Positions 1 through 6,042 of a DNA stretch of 10,566 nucleotides are shown piece by piece. Within the stretch, counting starts at the first letter, position 1. The number at the start of each line of letters is the position of its first letter. The DNA is taken from positions 1-10,566 of the forward strand of contig SKKR01000305.1 of assembly GCA_007123655.1 (NCBI GenBank), read 5' to 3'. Made by a program: the position numbers and the translations under genes. Source of the stretch: Thermomicrobiaceae bacterium (GTDB taxonomy: Bacteria; Chloroflexota; Chloroflexia; Thermomicrobiales; Thermomicrobiaceae). The notes beneath the pieces were generated by a model. That model did no database searches. It was given only the letters and a program-made list of their open reading frames with translations, and was not told where the DNA came from.

Positions 1-305
1 CGGACACCGGGGACGCTGGCGTCGAACTCATCGAACGTCCAGTCCTCGAGTCGATCGAGGTTGCTCATCTCCTCGTACTGGCGACGCCAGCGATCTTCCT
101 GTTCGTTGATCTTGCAGTCGCACGGGATCAGCCGGCCGAAGTTCGGATGTCCGACGGGCGCGTCCATCCTGACCCACCCTGCTCCACGACAGACCGGGCA
201 GCTTTGCTCATCGGTGTCGTCGAAAAATGTGGGCGTAGGGACCTGAGAGGTGTCTCTCCGGATCGAAGTCCCCGGTACTGGATTGATCTCGCCGATTCGC
301 TTCAT
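1..305 (-). CDS. DnaC/DnaI-like helicase loader, N-terminal part (cut by window edge)
   Basis: The open frame runs from ATG at 305-303 past the left edge, giving 101 visible residues. It carries a Cys4 motif: CPVC at residues 36-39 and CDC at 62-64, with GAGWVR and GHPNFGRLIPCDC between and around them. This resembles the zinc-binding N-terminal domain of DnaI/DnaC-type replicative helicase loaders found after DnaD-domain genes. In that family the domain contacts the helicase and a AAA+ ATPase domain follows; the ATPase part lies outside the window, so its presence is inferred. The segment after residue 65 is charged (Arg/Glu rich), a likely linker. The start is constrained: no ATG, GTG or TTG lies in frame between residue 1 and the first Cys, and GAGGG sits 8 nt upstream at 318-314. 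The gene overlaps the DnaD-domain gene by 98 nt in another frame. Family identity is likely; exact role is inference from position. Confidence 0.8.
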   Translation of the reverse strand, partial: MKRIGEINPVPGTSIRRDTSQVPTPTFFDDTDEQSCPVCRGAGWVRMDAPVGHPNFGRLIPCDCKINEQEDRWRRQYEEMSNLDRLEDWTFDEFDASVPGV

Positions 306-933
306 TGGTTCGTCCCTCGGTAGCCCAGGTCTCGAGAATACGCTGAATGTACCGCCAGTTCCGACGGTTGTAGCTTACCGCCGCACCGATCGCATCTTCA
401 ATCCACTGTTCCGGGTACAGCTCCAGCGCTTCAACGAGCCTGTCAGCGATTATCGGAGTAACGAGGCCGATATTCTGCTCGTACAGACGAAATACGCCAG
501 GACGGCTTCTGACCACGGGACCGGCTACATCCGATTCATCTGGCAGTTCCGGTGCGGGCAGGGCTCCGGATTCATAGCGCCGCAGCCGCATACGGTTTTC
601 TTCCGTGGCGATCAGCAGCCATCTGACACGCCTTCCAGCTTGTGTCTCGAGCGAGAACGCAAGGAGCGTGTCGCGGGCGAGCGCGAGTTCAATACCCCGT
701 TTGATCTCGCCATCCGGCAAGGTTGTCGCACCGTCGAACCGAAGCGCCTGATTGAGCCGTTCGTCTTGGACCAGCCTTGCCTCTGCAATGGGTTCCGTCT
801 CGCTAAATTCAGCGGCCAGACGAAAGCAGGCAAGCATCACCTGCATTTCCACCATCTCACGAATCTTTGGAGCAGTATCGTACAGGAACCACTCCGGGAT
901 CGGGACATCCTGTTTATCGGACGCCTCAGGCAT
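208..933 (-). CDS. dnaD: DnaD-domain primosome protein
   Basis: This is a 241-residue protein. Residues about 146-206 match the DnaD C-terminal domain: FRLYEQNIG at the start, then a helix ending in the family signature YNRRNWRYIQRILETW (188-203), a YxxxNxRxWxYIxxIL-type pattern. Residues about 16-110 may be the N-terminal winged-helix oligomerisation domain, but this is weaker. In Firmicutes DnaD links the initiator (DnaA or PriA) to helicase loading. Here it lies between the replicative helicase gene and a loader-like gene, which fits that role. The ATG at 933 has GGGAG 8 nt upstream (946-942). The last 32 residues are charged and probably disordered, and their DNA is shared with the next gene. 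The protein could instead belong to a phage-type DnaD family, but the dnaB context argues for a housekeeping primosome part. Confidence 0.86.
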   Translation of the reverse strand: MPEASDKQDVPIPEWFLYDTAPKIREMVEMQVMLACFRLAAEFSETEPIAEARLVQDERLNQALRFDGATTLPDGEIKRGIELALARDTLLAFSLETQAGRRVRWLLIATEENRMRLRRYESGALPAPELPDESDVAGPVVRSRPGVFRLYEQNIGLVTPIIADRLVEALELYPEQWIEDAIGAAVSYNRRNWRYIQRILETWATEGRTNEANRRDQSSTGDFDPERHLSGPYAHIFRRHR

Positions 934-958
934 TGAACAATCTCCCAGGGGTCATGAT

Positions 959-991
959 CTCGTTCCCACGAGCGTTTGCGAGTCTCTCGCA
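959..991 (-). repeat. Two tandem small hairpins between dnaB and dnaD
   Basis: In the minus-strand transcript two perfect stems follow each other in the 74-nt gap. TGCGAG/CTCGCA has a 3-nt loop (991-977), and CTCGT/ACGAG has a GGGA loop of GNRA type (972-959). No T-run follows either one, so they do not look like an intrinsic terminator. They end 13 nt before the GGGAG ribosome-binding site of dnaD, so they could tune dnaD translation or protect mRNA ends. That role is inference. Confidence 0.5.
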
Positions 992-1007
992 CCCGGTCTT
1001 TCGGATG

Positions 1008-2354
1008 TCAGGCTTCCGCTTCCCGGTACAGTTCCAGATCCGCGAACCGGGCCGTGCGCTCGAAGAATCGAAGGTGCACCGTGTCTGTCGGGCCATTGCG
1101 ATGCTTGGCAACGATGATTTCGGCGATACCCTTCTTCTCCGTCTCCGGATCGTAGGCATCTTCGCGATAGATGAACATGACGATATCCGCGTCCTGCTCA
1201 ATACTACCGCTCTCCCGAAGATCTGACAGCATCGGGCGGTGATCCGCGCGCGACTCCACCGCGCGGGAGAGTTGCGAAAGCGCGAGCACTGGCACGTCCA
1301 GCTCTCGGGCGAGCCCTTTGAGCCCCCGTGAGATGTCGGAAATCTCCTGCACGCGGTTCTCGGAGCGACGTCCCTGCATGAGCTGAAGGTAGTCGACGAT
1401 CACGAAGTCGAGTCCGTACTCGGCCATGAGTCGCCGGGCCTTGCTCCGGACCTCCATGACGCTGATACCGGGGGTGTCATCGATGAAGATATTGGCTTCG
1501 GCCAGACGACCGAACGCTCGGGAGATCTGCTCCCACTCGGCGTCGTCGATGTAGCCGAGCCGGAGCCGCTGGGCGTCAACACCCGTCTCCATCGAGAGCA
1601 GGCGTTGTACGAGTTGCTCGGCGGACATCTCCAGACTGAATATCGCAACCGTCTTTGCGGCGCGGACTGCGGCGTTGTGGGCGAACCCAAGTTGCAGTGA
1701 AGTCTTTCCGATCGACGGGCGCGCTGCGAGGATGAGCAGATCGGAACGCTGCATTCCGCCAGTCAATTTGTCGATGTCAGCAAAGCCGGACGGAACGCCC
1801 ATGACCTCGCCGCGATGCTGTTGCAGGAAGTCGAGCTTGTCGAAGTAGCCTTCGAGGACCTGACCGATTGAGACGAAATCGCGGCTCGTCCGCCGTTGAG
1901 ACACGCCGAACAATTCCTGTTCGGCCCGGTCGAGCGCGTCTTCGACGTCCGCTGAGTCGTCGAATCCGATGTTCGCGATCTCGGTGCCGGCGTGAATCAG
2001 CCGTCGCAGCGTCGACGTACGTTCGACGATACGCCCGTAATACTCCACGTGCACCGCGGTCGGGACGGCGTTGATCAACTCCGTCAGATAGCTGATTCCG
2101 CCGACATCTTCCAACAACTCCCGACGCTCGAGTTCGTCGACGACGGTGACGAAGTCGGGCGGCTCACGCCTGTTGTACAGATCGAGAATGGACTGGTAGA
2201 TGTGTCCATTCGCCGAACGGTAGAAGTCCTCCTGCTTAAGGAAAGCCGCGACGCGGATGATCGCATCGCGGTCAATCAGCAGGCTTCCAAGTACCGAGAA
2301 CTCAGCATCAAGACTGTGAGGTGGTTCTTTTTCGGCGATATCGAGGTCGACCAC
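1008..2354 (-). CDS. dnaB: Replicative DNA helicase DnaB
   Basis: DnaB is the ring-shaped 5'-3' helicase that unwinds DNA at the replication fork and binds primase. The 448 residues match family length. Residues about 10-115 form the N-terminal helical domain, beginning with PHSLDAEFSVLGSLL. The RecA-like C-terminal domain shows Walker A ARPSIGKT (211-218, K217), SLEMS with the catalytic Glu at 242, the VIVDYLQLM strand with Asp 321, LSQLSRAVE (359-367), LRESGSIEQDAD (379-390), and the KHRNGP arginine-finger region (417-422). No intein or insertion interrupts it. The start is a GTG at 2354-2352 with GAGAGG 9 nt upstream. It lies 23 nt after rplI, so it is almost certainly co-transcribed with it, an arrangement common in bacteria. 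The following dnaD and loader genes suggest a helicase-loading unit. Confidence 0.97.
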   Translation of the reverse strand: MVDLDIAEKEPPHSLDAEFSVLGSLLIDRDAIIRVAAFLKQEDFYRSANGHIYQSILDLYNRREPPDFVTVVDELERRELLEDVGGISYLTELINAVPTAVHVEYYGRIVERTSTLRRLIHAGTEIANIGFDDSADVEDALDRAEQELFGVSQRRTSRDFVSIGQVLEGYFDKLDFLQQHRGEVMGVPSGFADIDKLTGGMQRSDLLILAARPSIGKTSLQLGFAHNAAVRAAKTVAIFSLEMSAEQLVQRLLSMETGVDAQRLRLGYIDDAEWEQISRAFGRLAEANIFIDDTPGISVMEVRSKARRLMAEYGLDFVIVDYLQLMQGRRSENRVQEISDISRGLKGLARELDVPVLALSQLSRAVESRADHRPMLSDLRESGSIEQDADIVMFIYREDAYDPETEKKGIAEIIVAKHRNGPTDTVHLRFFERTARFADLELYREAEA

Positions 2355-2377
2355 GTCTGTGTGCCTCTCGGCTCGCG

Positions 2378-2938
2378 TCAGGACTCAGACCCGGCCGTGG
2401 ATTCCTGTTCAACGGACTGCTGGCTCTCATCTTCTGATGGTTGCTCGTTGTCCTGTTCAGCAGCGTTGTCGTCTTCCTCGATCTCAGAGTCGGCACTCGG
2501 TTTCACGGCAACAGTCACCGTCGGGCGAAGGCGTCCAACCAGGTGAATCTCGACCTCGTGCTCACCCGCTGAACGGATCGGGTCCGACAGTTCCACCTTG
2601 CGGCGATCGATATCCTCCCCGAGCGCACTGCCGACTGCGCTGGCGATCTCCGGCGCGGTAATCGAGCCGTACAGGCGTCCCTGCTTGCCGATCCGCGCCT
2701 CGATCTCCACGCGCAGGCCATCGATGCGCTCGCTCAATTCGCGCATCTCCTCTTCCTGCCGCTCGACCTTGCGCTGTTGCGCCTGGATGCGCTGTTCGGC
2801 TTGCTTGATACGGCCCGGTGTGCCCATCTCAGCGAGTCCCTGCGGGATCAGATAGTTCCGCGCGAACCCGTCAGACACGTTCTGAATCGAGCCAGACTCA
2901 CCTACGTGGGGCACATCCTGTAACAGGATGACCTTCAT
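2378..2938 (-). CDS. rplI: 50S ribosomal protein L9 with acidic C-terminal extension
   Basis: L9 binds 23S rRNA through its N-terminal domain and projects from the large subunit. The first 148 residues cover the usual full length: MKVILLQDVPHVGESG, the signature around G24-F25 to NYLIPQG (28-34), a long connecting helix (about 41-75), and the C-terminal domain with GKQGRLYGSIT (84-94). Residues 149-186 are an extra tail rich in Glu, Asp, Ser and Gln, with almost no hydrophobic residues. The tail is in frame and its codons look like the rest, so it is not a frameshift product of a different gene. The ATG at 2938 has AGGAAGG about 10 nt upstream. This is the first gene of the rplI-dnaB-dnaD-loader unit, with a promoter about 110 nt upstream. 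Confidence 0.96.
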   Translation of the reverse strand: MKVILLQDVPHVGESGSIQNVSDGFARNYLIPQGLAEMGTPGRIKQAEQRIQAQQRKVERQEEEMRELSERIDGLRVEIEARIGKQGRLYGSITAPEIASAVGSALGEDIDRRKVELSDPIRSAGEHEVEIHLVGRLRPTVTVAVKPSADSEIEEDDNAAEQDNEQPSEDESQQSVEQESTAGSES

Positions 2939-3011
2939 GCAACCAACGCCTTCCTACACTGACCTTCGATATTCACGGTCAACCCCAGTTAAACACGGTA
3001 ACGAATCAGGC

Positions 3012-3068
3012 GCCCGTGACGAAACGAACGCCCGCTTCTGCCCATGTACTATACCGATGCTCACGGGC
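3012..3068. repeat. 8-bp inverted repeat around the rplI promoter
   Basis: GCCCGTGA at 3012-3019 and TCACGGGC at 3061-3068 are perfect inverted copies 49 bp apart. One arm lies in the spacer between the -35 and -10 elements, the other downstream of the expected start site. Because only one arm would be transcribed, a DNA-level operator pair is more plausible than an RNA hairpin. It could also be chance in GC-rich DNA. Confidence 0.35.
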
Positions 3069-3076
3069 ATTTTCAA
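3048..3076 (-). promoter_or_regulatory. Sigma-70-type promoter for the rplI-dnaB-dnaD unit
   Basis: On the minus strand TTGAAA (3076-3071) and TATAGT (3053-3048) are separated by exactly 17 nt. Each differs from consensus at one base. Transcription would start near 3041 and leave a leader of about 100 nt before rplI. The element lies in the 180-nt gap after rlmB, where a new transcript is expected. Confidence 0.68.
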
Positions 3077-3118
3077 TCTGACACGTGCAACCGAGAAGCA
3101 ACGCCGTCACTGTGCTAC

Positions 3119-3874
3119 TCAGGAATAGCGCTCACGACGGCGGAGCAACTCATACAAGGCGACCGAACCGGCAATCGCCGCATTGAGTGAATCGGCCCGT
3201 CCTGGCATCGGGATCTGGACCAGGAGGTCGCAGGAACGCAACGCGGACTCCGAGATCCCTCGCGCTTCTGCGCCGACAACCAGAACCGTCGGATCGGGGA
3301 TGTCGGCGCTGAAGATGTCCGTCGACGTTTCGCCCGACTGCAGCCCGGCGGCCCAGTATCCGGCTCGCTTGAGTTCTTCAATGGCCCTGCGGGTGTTGGT
3401 CACCCGCGCAATGCCTGTCTGTTCGACCAGACCGGACGAGGACCGAACAACGGCCGGAGTCACGACCGCCGAGCGATCCGCCTGTATCACGATTCCGGCC
3501 ACATTGACCGCTGCGCTTGTTCGGATCAGCGTCGCCAGGTTCTGCGGATCCTGCACGTGGTCCAGCACGAGGAACGGGCGTCCCAGCGCATCCTTGATGA
3601 GCGTATCAAGGTCGACGTACGGAAACGGCCCGGCTTCCAGTACCACCCCCTGGTGGTTCCCGCCTCCAGTAAGGTCCTGGAGCCGTGCTCGGTCGACAAA
3701 ATCGACCGGGATGCCGGCGTCCCGAGCGCTGGAGACCAGGTCGACGATGCGACGGTCGTCGCGACGATCGTCGCGTACCAGCAGGCGATACAGGCGTCGC
3801 CTCCCGTTCAGTGCCTCGCTGACAGGGTTGATGCCGTAAAGATGTTCGTTGCGGCTTTCAGACGGTCGCGCCAT
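3119..3874 (-). CDS. rlmB: RlmB-like 23S rRNA 2'-O-methyltransferase (SpoU/TrmH family)
   Basis: This SAM-dependent, knotted SPOUT-class enzyme methylates a ribose 2'-OH; RlmB acts on a conserved 23S rRNA guanosine. The 251 residues have the family's two parts. The N-terminal substrate-binding domain (about 10-85) starts with YGINPVSEAL and ends with NHQGVVLE. The catalytic domain shows motif 1 LDHVQDPQNLATLIRTS (Asn 112, Arg 118), motif 2 VVGAEARGIS (199-208, Glu 203) and motif 3 IPMPGRADSLN (221-231), which together form the SAM-binding knot. The ATG at 3874 is 2 nt after the cysS stop, and no strong ribosome-binding site is seen, so translation is probably coupled to cysS. The cysS-rlmB pairing is common in bacteria. 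The family contains tRNA and rRNA methylases, so the exact target base is inferred. Confidence 0.93.
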   Translation of the reverse strand: MARPSESRNEHLYGINPVSEALNGRRRLYRLLVRDDRRDDRRIVDLVSSARDAGIPVDFVDRARLQDLTGGGNHQGVVLEAGPFPYVDLDTLIKDALGRPFLVLDHVQDPQNLATLIRTSAAVNVAGIVIQADRSAVVTPAVVRSSSGLVEQTGIARVTNTRRAIEELKRAGYWAAGLQSGETSTDIFSADIPDPTVLVVGAEARGISESALRSCDLLVQIPMPGRADSLNAAIAGSVALYELLRRRERYS

Positions 3875-3876
3875 CG

Positions 3877-5274
3877 TCAGGCGTTCCAGCGCCAGCGGGC
3901 GCCCTCTGAGCTGTCTTCGACGCTCACTCCGAGCGCGGACAACCGGTCACGGATTCGGTCCGCAAGTTCGAACTGACGGGCGGCCCGCAGTTCATCTCTG
4001 ACTTGCACCAAAAGATCGACGTACGGGCCACTGTCGGACGTCCGGGGCTCGGGTTCACGGAGTCTCAGACCCAGAACGCCCGCAAGATCCTGGAGCGCCG
4101 CCTGCGCGTATCGGACCGCCGGAGTCGGCTCGGACTCCCGGTTTATCGATCGCGCGAGATCGAAAAGGGCTGCCAGCGCCACCGGGGTGTTGAAGTCGTC
4201 GTCCATCGCGGATTCGAAGCGCGAGCGCACGTCGTCGACCTCGTCTGCCAGAGGATGATCGGGTCGCTCCCCGGGAACGTCCCGCCGGTCAAGGTCACGG
4301 ACGGTCCCAATAAGGCGCTCCAGACCGCGCCTGGCGGCATCGTACGTTTCCTGGCCAAAGGCGAGCGGCGATCGATAGTGTGACCCCAGTACCATGAACC
4401 TGAAGATCTCACCCCCGCCCATGTCGAGTAATTCGCGAATCGTGACGAAGTTGCCCTCGGATTTGCTCATCTTTTCTCCACTTAGCTGGAGCATGCCGTT
4501 GTGGACCCAGTAGCGGGCAAGCCCGCGGCCGCAGTTGATTGACTCCGACTGGGAAATTTCATTCTCGTGGTGCGGGAAGACCAGGTCCGATCCGCCCCCG
4601 TGGATGTCGATCTGTCCTCCAAGATGGCGCTGAATCATCGCGCTGCACTCGATGTGCCATCCCGGCCTCCCCGGTCCCCACGGGGATTCCCAGGCGGGTT
4701 CCCCTTCTTTAGCCGCCTTCCAGAGCACGAAGTCCATCGGGTGCTCCTTGTTCGGATCAACATATATCCGGGAACCGGCCAGCATATCGTCGAGCTTGCG
4801 GTGCGAGAGCTTCCCGTAGTCTTCGAACGATGTGACGCGATAGAACACATCGCTTCCGGGTACGTGGTAGGCGTGTCCCGTGGAGATCAGCTTCTCGATC
4901 AGATTCTGGATCGTATCGATTTCCTGGGTCGCCCGTGGATAGATCGTGGCTGGCTTGACGTTCAGGATCGCGGTTTGCGCCATCCACTCCTGGATCATGT
5001 CTTCAGCGAGGCGGTCAGGGCTGATTCCGAGTTCGCTGGCCCGGACGATGATCTTGTCATCGACGTCGGTGAAATTCTGAGCGTGGATCACCTGGTAACC
5101 GCGATACTCGAGGTAACGCCGGATGATGTCGAACACCATCGCGGACATTGCATGCCCGATGTGCGCTTCCGCGTAAACGGTCGGACCGCAGACGTACATC
5201 TTGACCTTGCCGGGCTCGATGGTTTCGAAGGGTTCTTTTCTGCCGGTAAGCGTGTTCGTGATTGTCAGGGACAC
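3877..5274 (-). CDS. cysS: Cysteinyl-tRNA synthetase
   Basis: This class Ia synthetase charges tRNA-Cys with cysteine. The 465 residues match the family (461 in E. coli). Visible motifs are CGPTVY with zinc ligand Cys 29, HIGH at 38-41, NFTDVDDK, WHIECSAM (Cys 210), HGGGSDLVFPHHENE (His 235, Glu 239) and KMSKS at 268-272. All four zinc ligands sit one residue beyond their E. coli positions. After about 300 come the helical DALR-type domain and the tRNA anticodon-binding end. I chose GTG at 5274-5272 because AAAGGA (5288-5283) lies 8 nt upstream and the length then fits E. coli. An ATG at 5283-5281 would add three residues but sits directly against the ribosome-binding site. The stop is 2 nt from rlmB. 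A 337-nt gap precedes the gene. Confidence 0.97.
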   Translation of the reverse strand: MSLTITNTLTGRKEPFETIEPGKVKMYVCGPTVYAEAHIGHAMSAMVFDIIRRYLEYRGYQVIHAQNFTDVDDKIIVRASELGISPDRLAEDMIQEWMAQTAILNVKPATIYPRATQEIDTIQNLIEKLISTGHAYHVPGSDVFYRVTSFEDYGKLSHRKLDDMLAGSRIYVDPNKEHPMDFVLWKAAKEGEPAWESPWGPGRPGWHIECSAMIQRHLGGQIDIHGGGSDLVFPHHENEISQSESINCGRGLARYWVHNGMLQLSGEKMSKSEGNFVTIRELLDMGGGEIFRFMVLGSHYRSPLAFGQETYDAARRGLERLIGTVRDLDRRDVPGERPDHPLADEVDDVRSRFESAMDDDFNTPVALAALFDLARSINRESEPTPAVRYAQAALQDLAGVLGLRLREPEPRTSDSGPYVDLLVQVRDELRAARQFELADRIRDRLSALGVSVEDSSEGARWRWNA

Positions 5275-5611
5275 GGTGCTCATCCTTTCGCTGTCAGTCC
5301 GGGAAACCGGGTTAGCGCTACCGGAAGTTCAGGACAGCGTGGATTGCACCCGGAACCGCATCCGGGTAATGTCGCCGCAGTTCCGGGACGATGACCGGAA
5401 ACTGGTAACTTTCTGGTGTCAATCTGAATTTCCTGAACCGGCAATTGAGTGGGATACAGCATTCACCCACATTCCCTTCCAGCGTGTTGCCATGAAAACG
5501 CCTGACAGCCGAACTCGCTCGAGAACCAAGCTAGCCGGCCAACGTACAGATGCAACAGACTCCGGAATGGGTTTGCGGGTGATGTGTCATAGCAGTCTTC
5601 GTCCGGATTAC
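5275..5611 (-). other. Leader region of cysS, no established gene
   Basis: This 337-nt gap between the FmdB-type gene and cysS holds no tRNA and no recognisable T-box: the stretch GGGTGCAATCC at 5351-5341 lacks the TGGN core. TTGACA occurs at 5422-5417 but has no convincing -10 at the right distance. The gap contains a 12-bp hairpin (5387-5349). A 60-codon open frame (5462-5280), which I do not call a gene, ends immediately before cysS and has three Cys codons. CCGG tetranucleotides are frequent near cysS. Confidence 0.5.
5349..5387 (-). repeat. 12-bp hairpin in the cysS leader
   Basis: In the minus-strand transcript, CCCGGAACTGCG (5387-5376) can pair with TGCGGTTCCGGG (5360-5349). Ten pairs are Watson-Crick and two are G-U, with a 15-nt loop. 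The outer eight pairs are perfect inverted repeats. No T-run follows, so it is not an intrinsic terminator. It lies about 75 nt before the cysS start codon and could be part of a regulatory leader. Confidence 0.5.
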
Positions 5612-5929
5612 TCAGCTGTCCGCGGCTTCGGACGATGAGCTCGAGGATGCCTTGCTCTCTGAAGCGCTCGTCTTGCTTGACGAGTCACTACTCTCGGTTG
5701 ACGACGTCCCGTTCGTCGACTTCGCACTGTCGCTGGAACTCGCGCCGTTTGACGACCGGTTATCCGTCACATAGAAGCCGGAACCCTTAAAGATGATCCC
5801 TGCCGGATAGAGCACCCGTCGCACGTCGCTCCCGCAGTCTGGGCAGGTGCGAACCGGGTCGTCACTGAAGCTTTGCTTGCGCTCGAACGTGATCTGGCAG
5901 GTATCGCATGCGTACTCGTAGATCGGCAT
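5612..5929 (-). CDS. FmdB-family zinc-ribbon protein with serine-rich tail
   Basis: This is a 105-residue protein. The N-terminal part is a classic FmdB/CxxC zinc-ribbon domain: MPIYEYACDTC, then CPDC, giving zinc ligands Cys 8, 11, 29 and 32, followed by the family's IIFKGSGFYVTD (46-56). FmdB was first named as a putative regulator near formamidase genes, but the cellular role of the family is not settled. Residues 58-105 are low complexity, with 24 Ser among 48 residues plus Thr, Glu, Asp, Lys and Ala, which is likely disordered. I start at the ATG at 5929 because family members begin MPIYEY and GGAG lies 5 nt upstream. An in-frame ATG at 5947 would add six residues. The gene lies downstream of polA with an 101-nt gap. 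Confidence 0.9.
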   Translation of the reverse strand: MPIYEYACDTCQITFERKQSFSDDPVRTCPDCGSDVRRVLYPAGIIFKGSGFYVTDNRSSNGASSSDSAKSTNGTSSTESSDSSSKTSASESKASSSSSSEAADS

Positions 5930-5979
5930 CCTGTCTCCGTCCTCCACTGGATGCAGTCGTCATCCTGTGCAACGTACGT

Positions 5980-5985
5980 ATTCTA
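5980..5985 (-). promoter_or_regulatory. Possible -10 element for the FmdB-type gene
   Basis: TAGAAT (one mismatch to TATAAT) is found on the minus strand in the polA-FmdB gap, about 50 nt before the FmdB start. No good -35 is visible at 16-18 nt. The 8-mer TACGTTGC occurs on both sides of it (6003-5996 and 5976-5969). Weak prediction. Confidence 0.3.
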
Positions 5986-6027
5986 TCCTATCCGGGCAAC
6001 GTAGAGCAACCCAGTGTCATTAACATT

Positions 6028-6042
6028 GAGTCAGATTGACTC
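6028..6042 (-). repeat. Hairpin over the polA stop codon
   Basis: GAGTCA and TGACTC form a perfect 6-bp inverted repeat with a 3-nt loop. In the transcript its second arm contains the polA TGA stop. The bases that follow (AATGTTAATG) are not a T-run, so intrinsic termination is unlikely. It may simply be chance or an mRNA 3'-end stabiliser. Confidence 0.35.

Noticed and set aside
250..936. 228-codon open frame on the plus strand opposite the DnaD-domain gene
   Set aside because: It is antisense to a gene with clear family motifs, has no family motif I can recognise, and such mirror frames are common in GC-rich coding DNA.
5335..5352. T-box riboswitch before cysS
   Set aside because: GGGTGCAATCC is superficially like the T-box, but the TGGN bulge and the usual antiterminator/terminator pair with a T-run are missing.
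4567..5394. 275-codon open frame on the plus strand opposite cysS
   Set aside because: cysS on the other strand shows every catalytic motif. The plus frame has no recognisable domain and follows the codon bias of cysS.
5394..5422. Promoter starting with TTGACA in the cysS leader
   Set aside because: The hexamer at 5422-5417 is perfect, but the sequence 16-18 nt downstream is TCCGGT-like and does not resemble a -10.
5280..5462. 60-codon minus-strand frame before cysS as a real protein gene
   Set aside because: Its codon use lacks the third-position bias of its neighbours, it has no known domain and a poor ribosome-binding site. It is kept only as a speculative leader frame.
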